From assembly GCF_020172085.1 (NCBI RefSeq), contig NZ_JAIVAT010000010.1, forward strand, positions 47,559 to 111,558: DNA of 64,000 nucleotides, in the 5' to 3' direction. Every line of letters begins with the position of its first letter. Position 1 is the first letter of the stretch. Made by a program: the position numbers and the translations under genes. Shown here in pieces: positions 8,621 to 15,730 of the stretch. The notes beneath the pieces were generated by a model. The model was not told the origin of the DNA. It ran no database searches and saw only the letters and a program-made list of their open reading frames with translations. This DNA is from Rossellomorea aquimaris (GTDB lineage: Bacteria; Bacillota; Bacilli; Bacillales; Bacillaceae_B).

Positions 8621-9082
8621 ATGACTAGAAAGAGTCCGAAACTGCCCCTGACTGATAAGGAACGGTCCGCCCTTCGTAAAGGGAAGATCCGGTTGGGGGA
8701 TATTCATGACTTGCCGCCTGAGCGACTAGGGGAAATGCTGGACATTCCTTTAGACAGATCCCGTTATTTAGTCGGGATGTCCATTTTTCAACAGATTCCA
8801 TCCATCGGGCCCAATATGGCTCATAATGTCGTAGAAGATCTGGGTTTCTATACCTTTGAAGAAATAAAGGATGAAAAAGGGGAAGAACTCATCATCGAAT
8901 TAGAGAAAAAATACGGTGTTTGGATGGACCCCTGTGTCGAAGACTCATTAAGATGTGTCGTTCACCACGCGAATCACCCGGAAAGCACCAAAAACTGGTG
9001 GGACTTCACCGCAGACAGAAAAACCCACCGCCAAACCCACGGCTACCCAAAAGACCGCCCCACCAAAGCCTGGGATGAATAG
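8621..9082 (+). CDS. Helix-hairpin-helix (Cdd1/pathogenicity-locus type) protein
   Basis: 153 residues with a helix-hairpin-helix-like segment around FQQIPSIGPNMAHNVVEDLGF (about 56-76), as in the Cdd1/'pathogenicity locus' family, which is predicted to bind DNA. The middle holds a conserved-looking WMDPCVEDSLRCVVHHA stretch. The C-terminus is short, basic and poor in structure, with repeated TH/PK residues. A strong AAGGAGGAGG site precedes the ATG, and the gene follows the fused permease by 12 bp. The function is not known. I infer co-transcription from spacing and from the shared terminator. Confidence 0.75.
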   Translation: MTRKSPKLPLTDKERSALRKGKIRLGDIHDLPPERLGEMLDIPLDRSRYLVGMSIFQQIPSIGPNMAHNVVEDLGFYTFEEIKDEKGEELIIELEKKYGVWMDPCVEDSLRCVVHHANHPESTKNWWDFTADRKTHRQTHGYPKDRPTKAWDE

Positions 9083-9095
9083 AGACTCTTCACCA

Positions 9096-9127
9096 AGCCA
9101 GGAAGCAAAACACGCTTCCTGGCTTTT
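9096..9127 (+). terminator. Terminator of the permease-HhH pair
   Basis: A perfect 11-bp stem, AGCCAGGAAGC (9096-9106) with GCTTCCTGGCT (9114-9124), followed by T. A copy of the 13-mer GAGGGACGGACCT lies at 9136-9148. Confidence 0.88.
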
Positions 9128-9204
9128 TGATGGATGAGGGACGGACCTCCACTCGTATATCCTCTCTAAAATGGACATCATAATGAAAAAAGGAGTGATA
9201 TGAG

Positions 9205-9990
9205 TTGAGAATCCTGCTTATCTTTTTCTTGCTGACGTTCTCCGTCCAAACATCCGTTTCTGCAAGAAACATCCTTCCCTATCCTGCCCATCATAATGAA
9301 TTGGCGATTGTGATAGATGATCTGGGTAATGGTATGAAAGGAACGAAAGAGATACTGAATCTGCCTGTGACATTGACAATTGCCGTCATGCCTTTTTTGC
9401 CAACGACCAGAAAAGATGCAGAAAAAGCCCACGAGAATGGCCATGAAGTCATCATCCACCTTCCGATGGAACCGATGCACGGGAAAGCGAGCTGGCTTGG
9501 ACCCGGGGCCATCACGACCTCCCTTTCCGATGAAGAAATCAGAAAGAGAGTGGAGCAGGCCATCAAAGAGGTTCCTTATGCAGTTGGCATCAACCATCAT
9601 ATGGGCTCGAAGGCAACAGCGGATGAGCGGGTCATGCGGATTGTACTTGATATTTGTAAGGAAAACGGCTTATTTTATCTGGATAGTAAAACTACAGGAA
9701 AGAGCGTCATTCCTCAGCTTGCCAAAGAACTGGGAGTGCCGTATCTGGAAAACGAACTATTCTTTGATGACGTCTATACGATCCAGCATATCGGAAAGCA
9801 GGCAAGACTCCTTTCGAAAGAATTGGATCATGACAATGCAACCATTGCGATTGGCCACGTCGGGGTCACGGGAATGAAGGTGGCAACCATGCTTAAGGAA
9901 TTCCTGCCCCTTTATGAAAAGAAGGCCACGATTGTCCCATTGTCAGATCTTATACCGGAGTATCATTTGATTGACGAGAGCATGCCTTGA
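9205..9990 (+). CDS. Divergent polysaccharide deacetylase family protein (YibQ/DUF610-like)
   Basis: 261 residues with an N-terminal signal-like hydrophobic segment (about 1-20), then a divergent polysaccharide deacetylase (NodB-fold) domain. Visible signatures are IVIDDLGN with the metal-site aspartates, HEVIIHLPMEP, INHHMGSKAT and FYLDSKTT. The family is predicted to act on surface polysaccharide or peptidoglycan outside the membrane, but its substrate is unproven. The start is TTG at 9205 with AGGAG nine bases upstream; no better ATG exists. It is monocistronic, ending about 110 bp before the SDR gene. Confidence 0.85.
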   Translation: MRILLIFFLLTFSVQTSVSARNILPYPAHHNELAIVIDDLGNGMKGTKEILNLPVTLTIAVMPFLPTTRKDAEKAHENGHEVIIHLPMEPMHGKASWLGPGAITTSLSDEEIRKRVEQAIKEVPYAVGINHHMGSKATADERVMRIVLDICKENGLFYLDSKTTGKSVIPQLAKELGVPYLENELFFDDVYTIQHIGKQARLLSKELDHDNATIAIGHVGVTGMKVATMLKEFLPLYEKKATIVPLSDLIPEYHLIDESMP

Positions 9991-10101
9991 TTGATGAGGG
10001 CTTTCGAGGCAAATGTAAATCTTTCGTTAAACGGGTGCATATTTTTTTGTGAAAAGATTCCTCTCCCTTATAATCAGGAGATAAGAAGGAGATGATTCGA
10101 A

Positions 10102-10857
10102 ATGGATTATGCAATTGTGACAGGAGCAACAAGAGGCTTAGGGGAGTCCATTGCCAAGGGTTTTATAGAAAAGGGCATCGGCGTCATGAATATTTCCCGT
10201 ACAGATAATGAGAGCTTACAAAGGCTGGCACGTGAAAAAGAAGTGTCGTATGAATTCTTCCATTGTGATCTTTCTCAAACCGTGCAAACAGAATCCGTTT
10301 TTCGTGAGGTCGGAGCCAGGGCATTTAAATCTGAAGCTGATTCAATCTATGTTGTGCAAAATGCGGGAGTGGTGACACCGATCAATCCGTCTGGTGAAGT
10401 GGATACCGGAGCACTTGAAATGAGTGTACATGTCAACCTGCTTTCTCCCATGATAGCCACCAATGAATTGATCAAAGCAGCAGAAGGTTCTTCTTCCAAA
10501 ATGACCATGGTTAACATCAGCTCTGGTGCAGGGAGCCGTCCTGTTTATGGTTGGAGTACGTATTGTGCAACGAAAGCAGGCGTCAATATGCTGACGGAAA
10601 CCGTGAGCCTGGAGCTTACCAATAAGCATAGCCGCCATCAAGTCATCGCCTTCAGTCCAGGGGTGATGGATACCGATATGCAGGGGGAAATCCGTTCTTC
10701 ATCTAAGGAATCCTTTGCTGATGTTGAATCATTCCAGCGCTACAAAGACGAGGGCATGCTTCGCAGCACAGATACGGTTGCAGATGTATTATTGAAGCTC
10801 ATCACTGAAAGTGAAATTGAAAGTGGAAAGCTTTATCATGTGAATGACTTATTATAA
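10102..10857 (+). CDS. yueD: Short-chain dehydrogenase, benzil reductase-like (YueD)
   Basis: A 251-residue classical short-chain dehydrogenase. The cofactor-binding TGATRGLG lies at residues 7-14 and the NAG motif at 87-89. The catalytic Ser is at about 140, Tyr154 and Lys158 (YCATK). Overall it resembles the (S)-benzoin-forming benzil reductases YueD of B. subtilis and its B. cereus homologue; the natural substrate is unclear. It has AGAAGGAGATG upstream of the ATG and a terminator directly after it. The SDR assignment is certain; the YueD name is by resemblance. Confidence 0.82.
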   Translation: MDYAIVTGATRGLGESIAKGFIEKGIGVMNISRTDNESLQRLAREKEVSYEFFHCDLSQTVQTESVFREVGARAFKSEADSIYVVQNAGVVTPINPSGEVDTGALEMSVHVNLLSPMIATNELIKAAEGSSSKMTMVNISSGAGSRPVYGWSTYCATKAGVNMLTETVSLELTNKHSRHQVIAFSPGVMDTDMQGEIRSSSKESFADVESFQRYKDEGMLRSTDTVADVLLKLITESEIESGKLYHVNDLL

Positions 10858-10864
10858 GAGAGTG

Positions 10865-10896
10865 AGCAGATTCCGGGAAGCGGGATCTGCTTTTTT
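10865..10896 (+). terminator. Terminator of the SDR gene
   Basis: AGCAGAT (10865-10871) pairs with ATCTGCT (10885-10891), with an inner CC/GG pair, followed by six T. Confidence 0.8.
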
Positions 10897-10948
10897 GAGG
10901 TTGTTGTTAGTGTCTAGACGATAAAGAATCTTGTGGTATTTACGGAGT

Positions 10949-11022
10949 TGGCCCGATAAGTGCTTAGAGTGGCCCGAAAAACGTCAAAAGTGGCCCAATA
11001 AGTGCTTAAAATGGTCCAATAA
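10949..11022. repeat. Phased short-repeat array 1 (TGGCCCAATAA, 21-bp period)
   Basis: Four copies of an 11-bp core begin at 10949, 10970, 10991 and 11012, exactly 21 bp apart: TGGCCCGATAA, TGGCCCGAAAA, TGGCCCAATAA, TGGTCCAATAA. A strongly decayed fifth copy may follow near 11033. The roughly 10-bp spacers differ, though two contain GTGCTTA. The array lies between the yueD terminator and the metT terminator. It belongs to the same family as the arrays at 35644 and 45359. Confidence 0.85.
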
Positions 11023-11062
11023 ACAATCAAAACTGCCGCGACATTCATACAACCCTATCCAA

Positions 11063-11101
11063 AAACAAAAAAGAGACAAATCCCGAAAGATTTGTCTCTT
11101 T
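11063..11101 (-). terminator. Terminator of the NhaC-family gene
   Basis: AAAGAGACAAATC and GATTTGTCTCTTT (11070-11082 and 11089-11101) form a 13-bp stem. On the minus strand it is followed by TTTGTTTTTGG. Confidence 0.88.
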
Positions 11102-11108
11102 AAAATCA

Positions 11109-12428
11109 TTATGAAGACTGAATCGGATCTCCATCTGGAACGGGATTGCGAGTGAACTTTGGAAGGGCGAATTGAATTGCAATTAATCCGCAAACCGCAA
11201 TCAATACTGGATAGAAGGCATATGGAATGATGCTGAGCGGTGATATGCCGGCTACTTCTGCCACGAGCAGTGCCTGTGCCCCATATGGGATCAAGCCTTG
11301 GATGGCACAAGAGAAAATATCCAGGATACTAGCTGATTTACGGGCATCCACTCCATATCGTTCGCTAAGCGTTTTGGCAAGTGGACCTGCAATGATGATG
11401 GAAATGGTATTATTCGCAGTACAAAGATTTGTTGCACTGACTAACCCCGCGGTAGCAAGCTGTGCTCCCTGAGGGGATTTGATCTTACGGGTGGCTTGAT
11501 ACAGGATTGCCTGGATTCCACCGTTATGACGGATCAGTTCGACCACGCCTCCAATCAGGATGGAAAGGATTACAATCTCAGCCATCCCTGTCATTCCGTC
11601 AGCTACACTGCCAAAATAACTCGATGGGGTGAAGCTTCCATCCACAAATCCGATGATTCCTGCCAACAGGATTCCGCCTAATAGAACAACAAATACGTTC
11701 AATCCTGCAAGGGCTCCGATTATGACTCCAAGGTAAGGCAGGATTTTAACCCAATTAAAGCTTTCCGCCTCTACTGAGGATGGAGTGCCAAGCGTCAGGA
11801 TAAACAGGATCACCATGGTGATGATGGCTGCCGGTAATACAATGAAGAAGTTCACTTTGAACTTGTCCTTCATTTCCGTTTTCTGTGTACGGACAGCAGC
11901 GATGGTTGTATCCGAAATAAACGATAAGTTATCTCCGAACATCGCTCCACCAATAACGGTTGCCATGGCAAGGGGCAGGGAAATATCTGCTCCTGAGCTG
12001 ATTCCCGCTCCGATGGGGGCAAGGGCTGCAATCGTCCCCATGGATGTTCCCATTGATAAAGAGATGAATGCGGCAATGATAAACAATCCAACAATGATTA
12101 AGTTACCCGGAAGCACAGATAGGGCAAAGTTGACGGTTGAATCAACGGCTCCCATCTTTTCTGCCACTCCTGAAAAGGCTCCTGCTAACAGGAAGATGAA
12201 GACCATAATCATGATGTCGGGATGACCAGCGCCTTTAGCGAACCGTTCAATCTTAGCGGTCAACGACTCTTTACGGTTCATAACTAGGGCAACGACCGAT
12301 GCAATGATGATGGATACGAGTACAGGAAATGCATAAAAATCTCCCGAAATGATACCTGCTCCAAGGAACAGGGAAACAAATATGATCAAGGGCAATAAAG
12401 CCAATAGATTTCCTTTTTCTTGATTCAT
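11109..12428 (-). CDS. metT: NhaC-family transporter, probable methionine transporter MetT
   Basis: A 440-residue polytopic protein of the NhaC Na+/H+ antiporter superfamily, with long hydrophobic segments throughout and the conserved MSMGTSMGTIAALAPIG-type segment in the first half. The start is ATG 12428 with AGGAGTG five bases upstream; an upstream in-frame extension would run into the leader terminator. The gene sits directly behind a SAM-I riboswitch. Comparative genomics of S-box regulons has assigned such NhaC-like proteins as methionine transporters (MetT). The family is certain; the methionine substrate is inferred from the riboswitch. Confidence 0.85.
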   Translation of the reverse strand: MNQEKGNLLALLPLIIFVSLFLGAGIISGDFYAFPVLVSIIIASVVALVMNRKESLTAKIERFAKGAGHPDIMIMVFIFLLAGAFSGVAEKMGAVDSTVNFALSVLPGNLIIVGLFIIAAFISLSMGTSMGTIAALAPIGAGISSGADISLPLAMATVIGGAMFGDNLSFISDTTIAAVRTQKTEMKDKFKVNFFIVLPAAIITMVILFILTLGTPSSVEAESFNWVKILPYLGVIIGALAGLNVFVVLLGGILLAGIIGFVDGSFTPSSYFGSVADGMTGMAEIVILSILIGGVVELIRHNGGIQAILYQATRKIKSPQGAQLATAGLVSATNLCTANNTISIIIAGPLAKTLSERYGVDARKSASILDIFSCAIQGLIPYGAQALLVAEVAGISPLSIIPYAFYPVLIAVCGLIAIQFALPKFTRNPVPDGDPIQSS

Positions 12429-12462
12429 GCTAACACTCCTTTGTCTTGGTGTGAAATGAAAT

Positions 12463-12493
12463 AAAAAACCTCTTCTTATATAAGAAGAGGTTT
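12463..12493 (-). terminator. S-box terminator (expression platform)
   Basis: A near-perfect 14-bp palindrome (AAACCTCTTCTTAT and its complement, 12466-12493) is followed on the minus strand by TTTTTTATTT. It ends between the SAM aptamer and the metT start and is the OFF-state hairpin. Confidence 0.9.
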
Positions 12494-12513
12494 CATTCAA
12501 ACGAAACACTCTC

Positions 12514-12614
12514 CTTATCTTTCAAGCATTACGCTTGCTGGATGTGGCACAGCACTCACATAGAGTCCGCTGCCGAGACATCACAGGGCCAGTCCCTCCG
12601 TCTCTCTGGATAAG
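12514..12614 (-). ncRNA. SAM-I riboswitch (S-box leader)
   Basis: Read on the minus strand, the element opens with CTTATCCAGAGAG, continues with CGGAGGGACTGGCCC, GATGTCTCGGCAGC and TGCCACATCC, and closes with GAAAGATAAG. This is the full conserved S-box core, with P1 formed by CTTATC and GATAAG. SAM binding should stop transcription at the hairpin at 12463-12493, turning metT off when methionine is plentiful. Confidence 0.94.
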
Positions 12615-12695
12615 AAGATATGTTATTTACTTGTTTTAAAATATACTTCCATACTTTAAAGGGTTTCATCAAAAAAGTCAAACCGGAAAATATTG

Positions 12696-12883
12696 TGAAC
12701 CAAAAGCGGAAGCGGCTCGACCAGGCCCGACAAGCATAAGGCGAGAGCGTCAGAAAGGCGTCTTTTGCCTTTTTGACGTTCTTGACTTATGACCTCGAGG
12801 GCCTAGCCGCTGCAGCTGGATGAACCAAAAGCGGAAGCGGCTCGACCAGGCCCGACAAGCAAAAGGCGAAAGCGTCAGAAAGG
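12696..12883. repeat. 63-bp direct repeat within a long hairpin-forming dispersed element
   Basis: Copy 1 (12696-12758) and copy 2 (12821-12883) are 63 bp with two mismatches, 125 bp apart. Copy 1 continues into its own inverted complement: AGCGGCT (12711-12717) with AGCCGCT (12805-12811), AGGCCC with GGGCCT, CATAAG with CTTATG, and CGTCAGAAAGGC with GCCTTTTTGACG. It can therefore fold as a hairpin of about 100 bases. Copy 2 breaks off after the first half. Similar GC-rich hairpin elements are scattered through Bacillaceae genomes. There is no ORF. The rest of the 12615-13022 gap shows no gene. Confidence 0.85.
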
Positions 12884-13022
12884 AGCATTGATCCATCTCT
12901 TTCCCATCATCAGTCCTCCTGAAAAAGTATGACTTTATCCATAAAAAGGCATGAATTCATAGACAATTGAACAGTCAGGGTCTACTATAAGATAGACAAA
13001 AAACATCTTGGAGGATACGGTA

Positions 13023-14195
13023 GTGGAGAGAACTGTACGAAATCAAATTTTTACATTACAAGGGTTTTATTTATTGACGTTCTTCGGGGTTGGCAGTTTA
13101 TACCCGTTACTCAGTGTGTATTTAAGTGAAAGCGTCGGATTGAATGGATATCAGATTGGAACCATCATGTCCGTCGGTCCCATCATGATGATTTTTTTTC
13201 AGCCGATATGGGGGATGGTAAGTGACACAACGAACCGTCCTACTGCAGTGCTGGGATTGACTTCTTTGATTGCCGGTATCTTTGCACTTGGCTATTTATT
13301 TATGAATATGTACTATGGTTTGCTGGCGGTCGCCATCCTGGTGGCGATTTTCCAAAGTGCGATCATCCCAGTTTCGGACAGTATCAGTTTGAAGTATACA
13401 AGTAAAGTCCGCTACAACTACGGAAACATCCGGCTGTTTGGATCATTGGGATTCGGTATTGCAGTCTTCACCATGGGGAGACTATCGGAAGGTTTCATCG
13501 GTCCGACGATCATTTTCTACTCGTTCTTTATCTGCCTCGTCCTTGCCGGTTTCCTTTCCTTCCGTTTTCCTAGAGAGAGAGCGGCTGCCAAGCTCGATTT
13601 AAAAGCAGGGATGAAGGAGCTATTCACAATGAAGAAATTCCTGATTTTCCTGGCTGTCACATTCCTGGTGTTCGGACCGAATTTAGCCAACAATGTCTAT
13701 TTTGGATTGTTTGTGGAAGATTCAGGTGGTACGTACGCTGGAATAGGTCTTGCTTTCTTAATCGCTGTATTATCAGAGGTACCGTTTATGAGAGTTGCCG
13801 GAGGGTGGATTGATCGGTTTGGTCTCCTGACCGTAGCAGCACTAGCAGGTGCCGCTTCCATGATCCGCTGGTTGTTTTACTTCACAGAACCAAGTCTTTG
13901 GCTCGTCTACTCCTCAGCCGTCATGCAGGGCCTTGCCATTGGCCTGTTCATTCCCGCAGGGCTGAGGTATATAAAAGAAATTACACCGGCTCACATTACA
14001 GCCACAGCCGTCACCGTATATTCAGCCATTGGAAACGGTCTGGGAAACTGGTTCAGCACCTTTGTGGGAGGCTTCATCTATGAAACATACTCCATCTACA
14101 CGGTGTACCTTTTCTTTGCCGTATTATCACTTATAGGTATTTTCTTATGCTTCGTTCTCATGAAAGAAGAGAAAAAAAATGCATTGGCTTATTAA
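13023..14195 (+). CDS. MFS transporter (YwbF-like)
   Basis: A 390-residue major facilitator with about 12 membrane segments. It has the loop 2-3 motif region (GMVSDTTNRP) and related duplicated sequence in the second half (GGWIDRFG). It resembles the MFS_1-like/LacY-type group that includes B. subtilis YwbF, annotated as a putative sugar or nucleoside permease. The start is GTG 13023, preceded by TTGGAGG with eight bases of spacing; an in-frame TTG at 13008 overlaps that ribosome site. It is monocistronic and ends at a palindromic terminator. The substrate cannot be inferred. Confidence 0.85.
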   Translation: MERTVRNQIFTLQGFYLLTFFGVGSLYPLLSVYLSESVGLNGYQIGTIMSVGPIMMIFFQPIWGMVSDTTNRPTAVLGLTSLIAGIFALGYLFMNMYYGLLAVAILVAIFQSAIIPVSDSISLKYTSKVRYNYGNIRLFGSLGFGIAVFTMGRLSEGFIGPTIIFYSFFICLVLAGFLSFRFPRERAAAKLDLKAGMKELFTMKKFLIFLAVTFLVFGPNLANNVYFGLFVEDSGGTYAGIGLAFLIAVLSEVPFMRVAGGWIDRFGLLTVAALAGAASMIRWLFYFTEPSLWLVYSSAVMQGLAIGLFIPAGLRYIKEITPAHITATAVTVYSAIGNGLGNWFSTFVGGFIYETYSIYTVYLFFAVLSLIGIFLCFVLMKEEKKNALAY

Positions 14196-14207
14196 TAGAG
14201 GAATATC

Positions 14208-14240
14208 AGACATCCATGAATTCATGGATGTCTATTTTTT
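14208..14240 (+). terminator. Terminator of the MFS gene
   Basis: A 13-bp perfect palindrome (AGACATCCATGAA at 14208-14220 and its complement) is followed by ATTTTTT. Confidence 0.88.
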
Positions 14241-14386
14241 ATAAAATGATTAAAAAGGAAGGATTTTCCTTATTGAGTATTGAAGTATACATAAGGAAAA
14301 GGTCTGAACCGTTTCATCCACCAAGAAAAGCATCCTGAAAGGTTTTAACTTTATTAAATTGTGGTACAAAAAGGTTAAGTCATTCA

Positions 14387-14415
14387 TTGAAATTTACATA
14401 AATACAGGTTAAAAT
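14387..14415 (+). promoter_or_regulatory. Sigma-A-like promoter for the DUF2187 gene
   Basis: TTGAAA (14387-14392), 17 bases, TAAAAT (14410-14415), about 70 bp before the next start codon. The rest of the 14241-14483 gap shows nothing else. Confidence 0.5.
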
Positions 14416-14483
14416 AATATTATTAGAAAATTCTTTCAATTAAACAGAGAAACTTATAAATGATATAAAAAGGGGATTATAAA

Positions 14484-14756
14484 ATGGAAAATACATTCGT
14501 TTACTCGAAAGAGAACGCCAACCTTGGGGATACTGTTCAGTTTAGAAGAAAGAAACACGTCATTAATGGTGTCGTTACAACCTTAAGAGAAAATACCGTC
14601 ATTGTTAAAATGGATAGGGAGATGGCGAAAAAGCTTGACCTTCCGGATGATCAAACGGTCGTAGCACATAAAAACTATGTGGTAATCGAACGAGCGGACA
14701 ATGATTCACAGCCTGTCTTTGTCTATGATGGGTGGAATAGTGCATTAAAAGCGTAA
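14484..14756 (+). CDS. DUF2187 family (YkvS-like) small protein
   Basis: 90 residues. The first 65 resemble DUF2187, a small KOW-like beta-barrel domain seen in B. subtilis YkvS: GDTVQFRRKKHVINGVV is followed by an ENTVIVKMD strand. The C-terminal 20 residues are extra. The start follows AAAAGGGG. No function is known. It is monocistronic, with its own promoter-like sequence and a strong convergent terminator. Confidence 0.75.
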   Translation: MENTFVYSKENANLGDTVQFRRKKHVINGVVTTLRENTVIVKMDREMAKKLDLPDDQTVVAHKNYVVIERADNDSQPVFVYDGWNSALKA

Positions 14757-14773
14757 GTTCCTTCATCCAACAT

Positions 14774-14830
14774 AAAAAGCCCTGACGCATCTTCACCAAG
14801 AACTTGGATATAGATGCGTCAGGGCTTTTT
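14774..14830. terminator. Bidirectional terminator (DUF2187 / DUF2533 genes)
   Basis: A 19-bp perfect stem (14774-14792 with 14812-14830) with flanking A and T runs on both sides, located between converging genes. Confidence 0.93.
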
Positions 14831-14854
14831 ACATTGTCTAATATTTGATACGGG

Positions 14855-15112
14855 TTAGCTCATTCTCCCAACGTACTCCTCGACCATGTCGATTGTGACG
14901 AGCTTCCTTTGCGGTACAACCCCTTGGCGGGCAAGGACATTTATTTCATTCGTAATATGATTGATGCGATCCGTTGTAAATGGTTTACCGGCAGAACAAA
15001 GCTGAACAGCCTCTTCAATCGCTCTTTCCCGTTGGTCATCCAGTATCATAAATTGTTGAACCAATTGGTTCTGTTTGTTGGAATGCTTGGAAATTTCTTT
15101 ATGAACACTCAT
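14855..15112 (-). CDS. DUF2533 family (YpbS-like) protein
   Basis: 85 residues, mainly helical and hydrophilic, resembling the DUF2533 family to which B. subtilis YpbS belongs. I place the start at ATG 15112 (MSVHKEISKHS) because AGAGAGG lies nine bases upstream. A longer frame to 15139 would contain that ribosome site. It has no recognisable catalytic motif or membrane segment, and the function is unknown. Confidence 0.72.
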   Translation of the reverse strand: MSVHKEISKHSNKQNQLVQQFMILDDQRERAIEEAVQLCSAGKPFTTDRINHITNEINVLARQGVVPQRKLVTIDMVEEYVGRMS

Positions 15113-15279
15113 GATCTCATTCCTCTCTATGTCTTTCACACATTACCTCTATTATGCCTTCTTCCAACACCTGATGGCAATGTCGAACATTCTTTTTTAT
15201 TGGTTCTTTTCGGCACCGTTGTTGCTTTTTCTATCAGCCTACGATTCATCCATGCTCTGTCTATGAGTATGTGCTGGAG

Positions 15280-15405
15280 GGTGAAGGGAGCTGCTTCGCT
15301 TCCCGCGGACGTTCGGCCGAGCCTCCTCAGTAAAAATTCGCTTCCGGGGTCTCGACGCGCACGTCTTCCGCAGGAGTCTCCGCATTTCCCCTCACCCTCT
15401 AAAGA
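15280..15405 (-). repeat. Bacillaceae-type dispersed GC-rich repeat, minus orientation
   Basis: Read on the minus strand the segment contains GACTCCTGCGG, GAGACCCC, GAGGAGGCTC and CCGCGGGAAGCGAAGC. This is the same order of blocks as in the plus-strand element at 15550-15685 and is typical of a non-coding repeat common in Bacillus genomes. Boundaries are approximate. An open frame across it on the plus strand is not believable as a gene. Confidence 0.7.
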
Positions 15406-15549
15406 GGCAATTGTTGACAGAGCTGAATGGTTCATAAAAATAAATAGAAAGAGCATTAGTATATTTGATATATTCTATCACTGCATAAAAGAAAATGATT
15501 TGGATAAGTAATCCTGACATTTACATGGTTATACTGAAAAAGTTATGCT

Positions 15550-15685
15550 TGGACAGTTGATTGGAGCGGAAGGTGCTCGACTCCTGCGGGAAATGCTGGA
15601 CAGGTGAGACCCCACAGGGCTTTAGCCCGAGGAGGCTCACCACCAGCCCCGCGGAAAACGACCACCTGGAGCGGAAATCAACCAC
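15550..15685 (+). repeat. Bacillaceae-type dispersed GC-rich repeat, plus orientation
   Basis: The blocks run TTGGAGCGGAAGG, GACTCCTGCGGGAAA, GGTGAGACCCC, GAGGAGGCTCACC, CCCCGCGGAAA and GGAGCGGAAATCAACC. The element is bounded by near-copies of GGAGCGGAA and lies 150 bp from an inverted relative at 15280-15405. The whole 15113-15730 gap holds only these elements and no convincing gene. Confidence 0.75.
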
Positions 15686-15730
15686 AACTCGCTTCTTCTA
15701 AAACAATAATGTTTACGAAAACAGCCATTT

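Noticed and set aside
10931..11155. Open frame with a seven-residue WPxKxxK repeat on the plus strand
   Set aside because: The repeat is the 21-bp DNA array read in one frame. There is no ribosome site, and the frame runs into the metT terminator and antisense of metT. The related array at 45359 has 20-bp steps that break the frame.
12967..12991. Promoter TTGAAC and TATAAG before the MFS gene
   Set aside because: The spacing is only 13 bases, too short for a sigma-A promoter.
14909..15511. 200-residue plus-strand open frame
   Set aside because: It runs antisense through the DUF2533 gene and then through a dispersed GC-rich repeat, with no ribosome site and no sensible protein features.
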